The position numbers were made by a program, and so were the translations under genes. A DNA stretch of 64,000 bases, from assembly GCA_964247055.1 (NCBI GenBank), contig OZ176054.1, positions 992,001-1,056,000 on the forward strand, read 5' to 3'. Shown one piece after another: positions 45,336-57,600 of the stretch; within the stretch, counting starts at the first letter, position 1, and every line of letters begins with the position of its first letter. The notes under the pieces were generated by a model that was not told the DNA's origin, searched no databases, and saw only the letters and a list, made by a program, of their open reading frames with translations. Origin of the DNA: Paragordius varius. Its lineage: Eukaryota > Nematomorpha.

Positions 45336-45860
45336 GCGGGTAGCTCCTTACCCAGCAGCTATCATCAAATAAACGGTAGACTAAAATTTTTGCCTTTTAA
45401 CAGGGAATACGTGGAATCCATATAGAATTTTTACGGTCTCATACCTAGGGCGAAAAATCGATTTAAAAAATTATTTTTGTGGACTTTGTTTTTTGAAAAA
45501 GGTGGCATTTTACGGGGGGAGCGGGTAAAAAGATGGCCTAAATCAAAAATGTGGCTCGGCTATGTTCGGCGCAATCGAAAATAAGTAAACAATAATCATA
45601 TTTGAAATTGAATGGTCCAACACGTTCTCCGGAAAATTGTCTCAAAGACACGATTTTTGTGGACTTTGTTTTTTAAAAAAACCCGTTTTTTATACGGGGT
45701 GGGCCCGAACTGGGGGCCTATTTCAAAAAAAGGGCGAAGCTATTGTCGGGACATTTATTAATGATTATATTTTTTCGATATTTGGATTTGATTGGGTCTA
45801 CCGGTTTTCCTGTACCAGATCACAAAGCCAGCATTTTCCATTTTTATAAATATATAGATT
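45336..45860 (+). repeat. about 0.5-kb dispersed repeat, copy B (direct to copy A)
   Basis: Same block order as copy A, plus a block with 'gtctcaaagacacgatttttg' and a second 'tggactttgttttt' that copy A lacks but copy C has. So B and C are closer to the full unit and A carries a deletion. It ends in 'ccagcattttccatttttat', also shared with copy C. Confidence 0.85.
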
Positions 45861-46330
45861 AAAAAATTAAAATATAAAGTTAAAATAAAACAAATATATA
45901 AAAAATTAAATATAATAATAAAATAATAAAAAAAAATAAAAATATTAAAAATTAAAAAAAAACAAAATTTTTAAAAATATTAAATTGAATAATTTAAAAA
46001 TTATATTATTTATGAAAATAGAAATTAACTAAAAAATAAAATTAAAAAATTAAAATAAGATATTAAAATAAGAAAACTAAAAAATAAAAAAATAATTTAT
46101 AAAAAAAAATATCATAAAATTAATTGAAATCAAAAATAAATAAAATATTTATAATATTAAATATAATTTAAAAATCAAATTATAAAAAAAATTATAAAAA
46201 TTAAAAAAAATATAATATATTAGAAAAATAAAAAACTATCGATAATAAAATATTAAATTAAAATAAACTATTTAAAAAAACTAAAAATGATAAAAATAAA
46301 AAAAAATAAAAAAATAGAAAAAAATATAAA
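45861..46330. repeat. A-rich low-complexity spacer
   Basis: The same A-skewed AT sequence as 43716-44770, lying between the direct and the inverted copies of the ~0.5-kb repeat. No gene seen. Confidence 0.8.
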
Positions 46331-46570
46331 TCTGTTGAGCTAAGAGATTCGTTCATTCTGTTGTGGAAAAATTTTCTGAGCCTTTTCAGAATTAAGTTAA
46401 ACTAAAACCCTTATTTTGGGAAAGTATGAATATTTAGAAACTGAAAATTGTTTTAGCCTATTAGTGGTAAATTTAATATATGTAAATGGTACGTTATGGA
46501 ATCAAACATATATTAAAAATTGTTTTTCAGGAAAGCGTGTAATAGAGAATATAATTTTTCACTCCACTAA
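46331..46570. other. unassigned AT-rich spacer
   Basis: Complex-sequence spacer between the A-rich tract and inverted repeat copy C. The short plus-strand frame starting at 46416 runs into the repeat and has no recognisable motif. Nothing else seen. Confidence 0.5.
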
Positions 46571-47035
46571 TCTATCAAATAATAAAAATGGAAAATGCTG
46601 GTTTTGTAATCTGTTGGAAAACCGGTGAACCATTCTCCAAATGTCAAAAAAATATAGTCATTAATTCCCAGAAAATGATCTATCCTTTTGGGAATTAGGT
46701 CCCCAGTTCGAGTCCACTCTTGTAAAAAAGCAGTTCGGGTCCACTCAGTGTAAAAAACGGGCTTTGTTTGAAAGCACAAGCCCCAAAAATCGTGTCTTTG
46801 AGACAATTTTGCTGAAAACGTATTGGATAATTTGATTTTAAATATGATTTTTTTTATTTCGATTGCGCCGAATATAGTTAGACCGCATTCAAAGGCCCTC
46901 TTTTTACCTACATACAAAAATAATTTTTTTAATCTATTCTTCTCCCAAGCTATGACACTGTAAAAATTCCATGAGGATTTTAAGTATTCCCTGTTAAAAG
47001 AAAAATTTTTTAGTCGTGCGTTTCTTTTACACTGG
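46571..47035 (-). repeat. about 0.5-kb dispersed repeat, copy C (inverted)
   Basis: Read on the minus strand it repeats copy B: 'cttttaacagggaatac', 'ggtaaaaagagggcc', 'ttcggcgcaatcgaaa', 'ttgtctcaaagacacgattt', 'aactggggacctaattcc', 'caccggttttcc' and 'accagcattttccattttta'. It has lost the 'ggcattttacgggg' block. With copies A and B it forms a large inverted repeat around the A-rich spacer. Confidence 0.82.
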
Positions 47036-48040
47036 CTAAGTAAACAGATACTGGCCCATCATATCAATAGCCGGCCTTTGTGGCTAAATTTTATGAAACC
47101 TATCTGGCCATATGAGTTTAATAAGGGTTTTCAATATTACTAAAAATGCATAAATTTAGGTGGTTTTTTTTAAATTAGTTTACCCCCTGAAAATGAACCA
47201 CCATAGAATGATTTTTCAGTTTGCAATTCTTTCAAAAACTAATGAGAGCAATGGAATTAATCATTATTCCAGATATTCTCCGTAAAAAGGCGTTCTAATG
47301 AAGCGCTTTTTTGTAACAGCCTAACTACCAGCCTAAAACTGCGCCTCCATATCGAAATCGTGTTGTTTAAGAGCTAATTTTAGGAAACTTATCAGGCCAT
47401 ATAAATTAAATAAGGGTAAAATATTACCCGTAAAAAGACAAAAATTTAAGTTGGGCGTTTTTTAATTAGCCGTTAATTAAGCCCTTACGCTAATGCGCCG
47501 CCATAGAACAATATTTAAGTTTTGAAGCAATATTTCCAAGAACTTATAGGAACATATGGAATCCATGATAATTCCAGATATTCCCCTATAAGTTGAAAAA
47601 TTTTGCCCAACGCTTTTTTATACTTGCACCTGGGCAAGGAGCTATCCGCCAAAAACTGCGCCACTATTTAAAATTACGTCGTTTTGGAGCTAATTTACAG
47701 AAAATTTATGAAGCCAGAGCTCATTAAAAGGTTGAAATATAACCCGTAACTAGGTAAAATTTAAGATCAGGGTTTTTTTATTAGCCGTTAATTTGGGGGC
47801 TTTATGCCCTAACAACACGCCATCATGTAAAAATTATTTAGTGTTGAGGTATTTTTTCGAATAACACATGAGACGATGGTATCAAAGATGATTTCAAATA
47901 ATTGCTTTATAAAGGCAAAGAATTTAACTCAGCGCATTGGTCTGCTAGTTTTCAAAAAATTTAAGAAGCCATACGAGTTCAATAATTTAAATAATACCCA
48001 TAAAAAGGTAAAAATTAAACCACTTTCGTTAGAGTTTTTG
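47036..48040 (+). repeat. degenerate tandem repeat, unit about 0.3 kb, about four copies
   Basis: The block 'ccatagaatgattttt...ttccagatattctcc' near 47201 returns near 47500 ('ccatagaacaatattt...ttccagatattcccc') and, more decayed, near 47818 ('ccatcatgtaaaaattattt'). A second block, 'taaattttatgaaacctat' followed by 'ggccatatgagtttaataa', returns near 47390, 47690 and 47965. The unit is 300-320 bp and the copies are diverged. A reading frame at 47876-48145 lies mostly inside the repeat and is not a convincing gene. Confidence 0.8.
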
Positions 48041-48367
48041 AGAGGTGAAGTGTTTTTACAAAGTTTAAATTTTTTTGTTATCCAAGTTATTTCAGGGATT
48101 CAAATTGCAACCATTGGCTATTTCGAATTCAAAGTTTATATTTAATTTCAATAGGAATAAATGTTTTAATTTTTCTTAACATATTATTTGGGTATGTGAT
48201 AATCGATTATGATCAAGTTACCTACCGTTTTGAAAAATTTGAAATCTAAATCAAAATGATTTGTTCCAAAAATAATAAAAATGGAAGCAATTTTTGTTTT
48301 GGAAGTACTTTTTCAAAACATAAAAAATTAATTACCAAACTTTTTCCACACATTATTAAAAAAATGG
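48041..48367. other. intergenic spacer downstream of the APC1-like gene
   Basis: Plain AT-rich DNA between the ~0.3-kb repeats and the poly(A) signal of the minus-strand gene. I see no gene, repeat or structured element in it. Confidence 0.5.
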
Positions 48368-48373
48368 TTTATT
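48368..48373 (-). terminator. candidate poly(A) signal AATAAA
   Basis: AATAAA on the minus strand begins 22 bases after the TAA stop at 48395. Another AATAAA overlaps the stop codon itself. Either would suit a short 3' UTR. In DNA this AT-rich the hexamer is common, so the position rather than the sequence supports it. Confidence 0.5.
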
Positions 48374-48394
48374 TCAATTCTCAAAAAATAATTG

Positions 48395-48601
48395 TTATTT
48401 ATTGACTATGTAATGATTTTGCCAAATGAAGATAGCATAGCTTAGTATATCGATATCAGATTTGATTTTAAGGACAGCACCAATTCCATTTGACTTTTTG
48501 TTAACTTCCATCAAATAATTCAGGAGTAAGTTTAAAATTTTTAACTCTCTTTTCTTTACAATGGTTAGGAAAGTTTCACCCCTGCACCCCACGATTTTAA
48601 T
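48395..48601 (-). CDS. ANAPC1: APC1 last exon (68 codons plus TAA)
   Basis: The acceptor cattttattttag precedes ATT AAA ATC in phase 0. Across the junction the protein reads ISQ-IKIVGCRG, matching human LKQIKVKGPR. A later stretch, SDIDILSYAIFIW, resembles human SDPALLSFAEYFC, with a shorter loop between. The frame stops at TAA, about 170 residues before the human C-terminus. A weak GTCAAT just before the stop could be a donor, but I find no further exon below it. Confidence 0.75.
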   Translation of the reverse strand: MKIVGCRGETFLTIVKKRELKILNLLLNYLMEVNKKSNGIGAVLKIKSDIDILSYAIFIWQNHYIVNK

Positions 48602-51600
48602 CTAAAATAAAATGTAAAATATTAATTATATAGAGTAAAAATTGAATTTATACGGACAAAACGTTAAAATAAAAGACAAATATTTTTTTCTAAAATCCAA
48701 CCGTACTTTTTAGTGCTTGATCTGAACTCATTGTTTATGGTATACTATGAAATTAGGAAATATATTATTAACACAAATTCTATTTGTTACAATTGTACGG
48801 TTTAAAAAAGTATGGTTGTCTTTAATCTCTTTGTATTTTTACGTTTTGTCCATATAAGTTTAATTTTTGCTATAAATATTAATAAGTGTTAGCATATCAT
48901 ATGATATATATAATTTTAATAAAATTAACAAAATTTATCAAAACTTGAGATATAGTTTTTTCAATAAAGTCTGGAAACAATAGTGATTTCTGAGCTTTTG
49001 GCGTGAAAATCTATTAAAATATTATTTAAAAGATTAATTGCTCATAAAAAATTGAATATCAAAGCACAAAAAATAAAATAACACCGAAGGTTTTGAGTGT
49101 TCGACACAAAGGGCATAAAAATGTCGCAACGGTTGTAAATGATATCTAAAACAATACATTAAAATTAAAAATATATAACAATATAAAAAGTAAATATCTT
49201 CTATTTTAAGTTATTAAAAGCCCATTATTTCATAACTTTTGTATATTTTATCGAATTGGATATCAATAAAGTTGGGTATAATTTCGTGTTGTAATTAATT
49301 TTTATATATATAGATTGGACAACAAAATAATTTTTTAAATAAATATTCTACTCATTTAAATCTGCTTAAATTTCTTATAATCTATGTTAAAGGAACAATC
49401 ACCTGAAATCTGAAACATAGTTTGGCCATTTCAAGGGATAAAAAGCTGATAACAATAAGCAAATGTTAAAATGACTGCTAATATCATTTGAATCCTATAT
49501 ATGCAACATAAAATAAATAAAATATTCGTATTTATAAATGAACAATTCCCTCATGTGAACCCTACTCGTGAAAAAATAAGTCTTATATCCGCATCAACCC
49601 TTTATATTTTTTTAATAAACAAATAACTTAATCAGTTTCCCCCCACTAATATATAATTAATTAATTATTTATAAAAAATATTTTTGGCTAAAACCAGATC
49701 ACAAATATTCTAAAAATATAAAAAAATTATGTTAATGATGGTCAGGGCAAGAAAATAAATTTAAAAGTACCCGGAGCATGAAATGTAAAAAAGTTTGTCC
49801 ATAACAAAATGCACATTATTAATTTGAAGCATAGGAAAAATATTGGGCAAAGGGCAAATATATACAATAAAAATGAAATTATACGGACAAAAATATGAAG
49901 AAAGACAAATTTTTTTAAAAAAAGGATTGTACTTTTTTTGATTTGAAAGTTGTAAGTGATATAGAGAGATAAATAGATTATATTAATTAATTATATATTT
50001 AACTTTATTTATAAATAAAGTTTGAAAAGGTATGACTGACTTTTGAAAAAAAAAAAACATTTGTTTTTTCCGTATACAAATAAATTTTGCTGTTATCATA
50101 CCGAGCAAGTATTAGATGTACTTTTTAAGAGACATCTCCCTTGACCCAAGAATAGCAAACTTATGCAAAGATTCACGCAGTAATAATGTCCATATGTCGG
50201 CAAATTTGAGTAATAGAAACCTAATATACACATATAAAAATTAGAATTAACCAAAATCAAAGTTTTAAAAATGTGGCTTTCTTTGAATTTAATAACAATA
50301 TTTTAATTTCAAATTATATTTTTAGAACTATTCATTGATAAAACCGCTTTGAAACCTATACATTTTCTTAAGTGCATAAGTAATATAATAGAAAACCATA
50401 TTCCCTGTCATATGTTACATCGTCTCCATACAAGTGCGCAGTCAAATTCGCCAAAATATCTTGCTCGTGAAGTGCATTTTCTGTTTGATTTTTCGTATAA
50501 TTTTGGTTGTTTTTATGTTGAGGTCCTATTTTTTCGTTATGGATCATTTTATAATTGCAAAAATCCAGGCAACTTCGAAATATATCCAAACATTTAACAT
50601 TACATGAACCGGCCATAATCTTATGAGATATAGAAGATAAGTTATTGAATCTGAAACATAGTGGTTTATGAAATAAGGGAAAACGTAAAAATATAAGGAA
50701 AAATATTTTTTAGACCCCTGCAATGTTATACTTGTACATAACTCATCGTTTAAAGGAAATAACATAATCAATGAATTGCATAATTTAGATAGGAAAAATT
50801 AATGTATAAGAATGTTTGGCTTTTAGAAAAAAAATACTTGTTATGGTGATGTTTTTAAGTTTTGTGTCTGTTTTATTTAAATTTTTTATGTAATATGCAT
50901 GCATTTAGATGAGATATTTTAGCTAAAATTGTTGATAGTATTTATTTTATTCACCATTGCAAGGGAGATGAGGAAAGCGTTTAAACACATCTCCAAATTT
51001 TGATAGTAAACATTATTTGACCAAATGGGTGTGGATTGCCTTTGAGAGGATTGCCTTTGAGAAGGATTGCTTTCAGTTGGTTGGAGAGATCTAAAGAGTT
51101 CCAGCTGCTGTTGAATTTGTTTAATATGCTTCATCTAAATACAGTAAAACTTAACCATTACAAACTCTTAAATAATCGTATTTGTAAATTCTTTCTGTGC
51201 GAATTCGAAAAGATAAAATACTAAACCATAACTTATGTTTTATAAGTTTTCATACAGGATTTTTTTGTACTTTAGCGCTTCTTCATTTTTGGCGTCCCTG
51301 ATGATTTTTTGATAAACTTTTGGATTCTAGATATAATTTTCTATTTAATGGTGTCTTTTCCTTGAACCAAATTCTATGTGCCAAAATTTTTCTGTTTTAT
51401 ATGCTCTTTCACTTTATTATTCCACCAAAATTGATATTTTTTTATGACCTTTATTTGATTTTTTCCTCCCCACCAGGCATTAACTGTTTGGATATAAGTG
51501 TTTTTAAATTTTCCCAAGTTGGGTCTGAGATAAAGGTTTTTTTAATTTTTCAGTTATGGATGATTTAAATTTAGCCGTTTTCTGCGCGTCATCTGTGAGT

Positions 51601-54600
51601 TTTTTATAGTTTAAACATCTTATGTCAGATCTTCTGGAGAATTTAGTGCTATGGTTGTTTCTAAGACTATCAATTTGTGATTTAACTGTAGTTCGTATAT
51701 AGTTTTAACATTGGTGAAAAGTTTTCTGTGATATTTCTTTGTCAAGAACAAATCAATCATAGACTTGTGGTTTAAAGTCTCATATGTATAATAATGATTA
51801 TTCCGATTTTTTTAAAAAAGGTGTTTATTATAGTTAAATAACTATTTTGTAAAAAGTCGATCAAACGTGATCCATTGTCATTTATATCGTCAGTTCTATA
51901 ACCTCCGTGAATATCAGCAATGTATTGCTTCCCAAAATGGCCATTGAAATCACCCATTAAAATTAAAATTTCATTATCAGGGATTAAAAGGAGATTTTCA
52001 TACAAAATATCGTAAAAGCTGGTTTTATGTTGGTTAGATAATCCATTTTGTGGAGCATAAATGGAGAAAAGATTAAATATTTTATCCTGAAGTAAAATTT
52101 TAATGTGGAGAATTCGGTCATTTATATAGTTTATAGAAGTAATATTATTATTGTAATCATTATGTATAAGGAATTTAACTCCAGATGTCTTATTAATATT
52201 GTTGCCGGACCAATAGAGATGATAATTGAGAATCGATGTAGACCCGTTGTTTTTCCAGTGGCATTCCTGAAGAGCGCATATTGGTATATTTATTGCGGTT
52301 TTGCAAAGCAAAAATGATTTCATAGGTTTTTCGATTTAAAGAATTAATATTAAAGCTCCCGAATTTTAGTTTGGTTGCGTTGAATTTGTCATAATTAATG
52401 TTAGAATGTTGTGACATTTGCTCCTTTACATTCCAGAATGTCCTTTCTTGCGGAATAACCCTTCTGATTGAGGGAAAGGCTTAGTGAAAGATCATATAAA
52501 ACAGAAAAATTTGGCACATAAAATTTGGTTCAAGGAAAAGACACCATTAAATAGAAAATTATATATAGAATCCAAAATTTTATGTCGAAAAATTATCAGG
52601 AATGCCAAAAATGAAGAAGCTTTAAAGTTTGCGAAAAAAATCGATATAAAAACTAAAAACAAAACTGTATATAAATGGGCTAAAAGCAATAATAATAATA
52701 ATAATAACACATCCGCACCAAAATCAGACAATAATAAATGATCCAGCTATTGTTAAAAACAGCTATTATACCTACTTTTCAGAAATTTTAAACCTAAACA
52801 ATCCCATTACTACTCCTATCACATCAACACCTACTCAAAGCTGTGCTGAAAACCTAACTGAATCTGCCATACCGCCTTATGCAAAATGAAAAATAAAAAA
52901 CTCCCTGGCCCTTCGGAACTCATGGCCGACATGCTTAAACTGACTGACCCTCAGATTATCGACTCATATCTGACAACTTTATTCAACAATATAATAAAAG
53001 ACGAAAAAATCCCTCCTGACTGGGAAAACAGCCATATCATTCCCATATACAAAAAAGGAGACCCCTTCCTGCCGAAATCCTACCGTCCAATAAAGTTATT
53101 AGATCACACTATGAAAATATATGAAAAAGTAATTCTCTCCAAAATCCTGCTCAAATTGCATTTAAACGAAATGCAATGCGGGTTCCGGCCAAATAAAAGT
53201 ACAATTGATGCCACGCTAAGACAACTTCAAAGCGCATACATTAGAAAATCTCCTTTATACTACATTTTTCTTGACATGGAACGAGCCTTTGATGCCATTC
53301 CAATAGATCTTATACCATGGGCTCTTAGGCGTCAAGGCATTGACGAATGGTTGATAACCTCAATAATGCTATACCGTAATACCAGAGCCCAAATTAATAC
53401 TCCGTTTGGACTAAGTAAAAGTTTTTCAATAAAAAATGGACTCCACCAAGGATCCATATTAAGCCCAACCCTCTTCAATGTCATTATGGAAGAAATAACT
53501 AAAGACATCGAACCGGCATGCCACACCAAATTCTTTGCGCCGATGACCTCTTAATAACAACAACATCCAGAAGCGATCTCACAACAAAAATTCGTTTGTG
53601 GAATGACACCTTACAAAGTTATGGAGTCAAAGTCAATTTCTCAAAAACCAAATTAATGTCCGATAATCTCACCGCTAAAAACCCGTGCAGCGTATTTAAA
53701 AAAGAAGTTAAATCAAATTTCGTACTCTGCAATTCTTGTTTTCTATGGGTACACAAAAAATGTAGTAATATCAAAACTCTAAATGATTACGATAAAAATT
53801 ACAAATGCTCGGCATGTTTAAATAATAATATTGATTTAACAATGAACTCAATTCCCAACCCTTTCAAAATGGAAACAGTGAGCAGTTTCTGCTACTTAGG
53901 CGAATTGATATCAGCCGGTGGCGGAATAGAACAAACATCGCATATCACAAATGTGGAAAAAATACAATTCGTTAAAATTAATACTAAATAATAAATTCGT
54001 CAAACTACAAACTAAATGTGCCATTTACACTACAGCCATCCGTCCCGTCCTCACATATGGATCCGAATCCTGGCCGGTCAAAAACAAATGAATCAAAACT
54101 CATAAAAGCTGAATCCAAATTATTGAAAAAATATTATTCGCACACAATCCTTCTAAATTCAATTATATCGAATCCATAAACCCGTACCATATACTCAATC
54201 TCAACCCCATCAGCAGCGTCATCAGAAATCTCCGGTTACAATGGGCTGGACATGTTGAAAGACGGCAAGATACTCACATTCTTAAAAGTATGAAAAATTA
54301 CTTGGTTGAACTACCAGCGATTGGCCGACCCCATACCACATGGTTCAACACAATAACTAAAGATCTCGAATCGCTTAATTTAAATCTAGAATTAGCCAAA
54401 TCAAGAAAAGAGTGGAAAAAACGGGTGTACCGTCATTTAATGGCAAATCCCCATACAAATTAATGATGATGATGATGAAAACAAATTTCCCGATTTAAAT
54501 GCATCCTACCCACGTTAAGTAAAATAATTATCTTTTTCAAAAAGACCTACCATTATTTGAGCCAAAGTGAAATCGTGACTCCCGCAATACTTTAAGGCGA

Positions 54601-57600
54601 TGACAAAAGCTTTGCCTGCAAATATGGCATGGTAAGCTAATCTAAACACATCAATATAAATTATGAGATTAATTTAAAAATGGAAATTATTATAATATGT
54701 AATTAAAAGTCAATGTTTAATAAAGAGCCGCCATTCGAAATTAAAGTTAACAAATTTTTAATATGGGAGATTGTGAATTATGAATTAGATCCAATTAAAC
54801 ATTATTTAATAACCCTAATCCTAATATATGAATGATATAATTTTATCATAAAAGTTTGCGAATCTTTATTATAGTTTATAATTAATAAACAGGTTTTATC
54901 TATTATTAATTGTTATGATATAAATTTGAATACATAATTTGAAGAGCATCCTGAAAGTTTCCATTGATTGAAGCCAATGCTTTGTCTATTGAGGATTCGT
55001 TTGAGAGAAGTTCTTTACACAACAACAAATGTTGTTCCACACCGTTCTAAAATTATATTATATTATATTCCACATAAAAATTAAAATAATTATCTAAGCG
55101 GTCAAACTATTATATTAGTTTATCATCAGTATTATAGCCTTATAAAAATTATGATCGAGGGAGTTTAAACCACTTATGTTAAAAACCTGATAGATTTGAA
55201 TACATCAAGTTAGCTAACCTTAGACGAGACAAATTTATATATTAGATTTGAATACATTTTTGATGACCTTTTATATTTGATTTAAACTATTGTATCAATT
55301 TTATATTTAACCTGCACACGTTATTTTACCTTGGTTTAACATGTAAATATTATACTCGCAAAAAGTATACAAACATTTTTGCATTTTATCTCAATAAATA
55401 TTGTTTTACGGTTTCTCGATTTACTACAAAACCCTAAACTTAAAAACCCATCAGGGATTATAAAAAGGTTAAGTAACTTTAAAAAACCTTTTCATTTATT
55501 CGACCACTTTTTATGTACAAAAATATTCTTTGAAAAGTAAAGTAACGTACTCTGGTGTCATTTGTTGAATCGAAAGTGTTCATGAAATGGTAAGGATCCC
55601 CAATCTCATCATAGAAAATGAACCAAATAGTTATCATATTCATCATAAGAAAATCGGGTCGGATGGCTAAAAGGTCTTTAAGCTTGTCCCCAACTATGAG
55701 ATGAGACTTAACTAATGTTTTACTATCACACAACAAATATTTAATTAAATTTTATATAATAATATTAGTAAATCGGATTAAAAAAGTGATTATTGAATGA
55801 ATTATTATAGTTACCAATTTGATTTGAAAAATATTAGGGCCAAGGCAACCATTGCACCAAAGTAGGAATCATTTACGGATAACTTTATAGGAAAAATAAA
55901 ATTTAAAAAATAAAATTTCTCAAGAAAAACTTGAAAGTAAGAAAATCAAACCAGATAAAATTATTTTGAAACTTAAGCTTTAAATACGTACCTTTTAAAT
56001 TACAAATTAATAGATAAGTAAAAATGAAAATTATTAAGACGAAACGTAAGAGATATATTTATAAAAAAACCATATTTTTCAAATCTTGATTTTTTTAAAA
56101 CAACTAATCATTTTAAGCTGCTAAACAGGGAATAAAAGTGTAAATTGGCATCACTCATTTTATTATTTATAATTTTATATAAATTAAGTAAAAATAAAGG
56201 TTTGAAAGCAGGATCTTTTTGCAAGTCTTTTAATTTTCATGTTTATTAAAACCTTATAATTTCAATTTTTCCTGTAATACGTAACTTTAAAATATTTGCT
56301 TTTCCTTTAACCAGTTACATAATTAAAGTTAAAGATTTACATTGTTCTTAGAGAGTTTTATGCAATCGCAAAGCTTTTCTTGAATCCGTGTAAGTGTTTC
56401 AGAGTGCCTATTTGATTCTTTCCAAGCTCTCTATAAAGAATTAATTAGATAATAAAATGAAATACGCCAAAATTAATGCTCCCTAAAGCTAATCCAGCGC
56501 ACAACGAATAACTGTTTTGTCCAATCTGGGTAATGTTAGCGTTAGAGGCACTTTTATTACCGTAAAATTCTAATTGAGTTTGGAGGGAGAAACATTCTAC
56601 ATCATAATATCAAATTTGAAAATGAAACCATTCACATATTCTATTATTGACTTTAATATATGGATCTTAGGTCAAATGTGATGCAAATTTAAGGGATTCG
56701 TTAAATTTAAGGTTAATATTTTTGTTTTTAAAAACACTATTTATAATTTTATAAACACCATTTAATATTCTAATTCACCCTAAAAATTAATTGTGTTTTT
56801 TCGGGCTAGTATAACTCATAATACGAAATATATCTTTATAACTTGATTTATTATTTTAATTACAAACGAAATTTCATATTTAAAATATTAAAAAATATAG
56901 ATATAATTTTTAATCTAAAAAACACTTTTATTTTAAATGGTGAATTTGAATTATTTAAGGGTAAATTTGAAGTGTAAATGGTAATTTTACATATGGGGGC
57001 TTTAAAAATTTAAATTTTAATGTTACATAATACTATATATATTTACCAATTTCCCTCAACATGATATTGGTGAAATGTTCATTGAAAGTTTGTTGATGCA
57101 AAATTCCAAGACTGAAAATAACTGCGCTTTCGACATTCAACGATTGTTTCAAACTATTTTCCCAATTGCCTTTGCCTTTAAGAGTAGTATTATTACACAG
57201 TTTAAAGCCAAAAAATATTTCTTTGTAAAAATAAAAGTCTCTAAAGAGAATTATTATTTTGGGATGAGTAATTTAAAATTTTATACATTAAAATTGAATT
57301 TCCAATATGAATAATATTACTTTGATTAAAAGCCGAACTGTGAAGAATTAAAATGCGAGTTAGTGTTTCCAAATCGATTCCATTGTTGGCGCTTTCTAAA
57401 TGCTCTTCCCGTTTATTACAGTAAAAATAATTATACAGAAAGGAAAAACTTAAAAATATAAAGGCAATATACTTTAACATATTTTCCTCTTTTATATACA
57501 AAAATTAAAATAATAGGGACAAACGTAAAAAATAAAGACAAAAATTCTTCAACAAAATACTAATCATACTTTATACTAATCATACTTTTCAAACCTTAAT

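Larger units (their letters stand above)
51262..54477 (+). mobile_element. non-LTR retrotransposon (LINE) copy with inverted 5' part
   Basis: A degenerate LINE fills the 3.4-kb intron between two APC1 exons. Its 3' part (about 52481-54477) reads on the plus strand: linker, reverse transcriptase, zinc finger, C-terminal region, stop, and a short (TGA)n tail at 54464-54477. Its 5' part (endonuclease through linker) reads on the minus strand from about 52480 down to about 51262. About 150 bp of linker are present in both parts (near 51270-51433 and 52481-52640), in opposite directions. This order is the product expected from twin priming during insertion. Several frameshifts and stops show the copy is dead. 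I cannot place the clade confidently. Confidence 0.85.

Noticed and set aside
44958..45849. Short open frames on both strands in the ~0.5-kb repeat
   Set aside because: They are not maintained between copies A, B and C, so they are not conserved coding sequence.
46567..46917. 116-residue minus-strand frame
   Set aside because: It spans inverted repeat copy C; the corresponding region of copies A and B is not open in the same frame.
47876..48145. 89-residue plus-strand frame
   Set aside because: It begins in a decayed copy of the ~0.3-kb tandem repeat and is not preserved in the other copies.
50349..50597. 82-residue plus-strand frame
   Set aside because: Shadow of the minus-strand APC1 exon at 50397-50619, which has the conserved protein match.
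56597..57046. Further MITE in this intron
   Set aside because: No end matching the GGACAAAACG motif could be found on either strand.
57075..57314. 79-residue plus-strand frame
   Set aside because: Shadow of the APC1 exon at 57047-57175.
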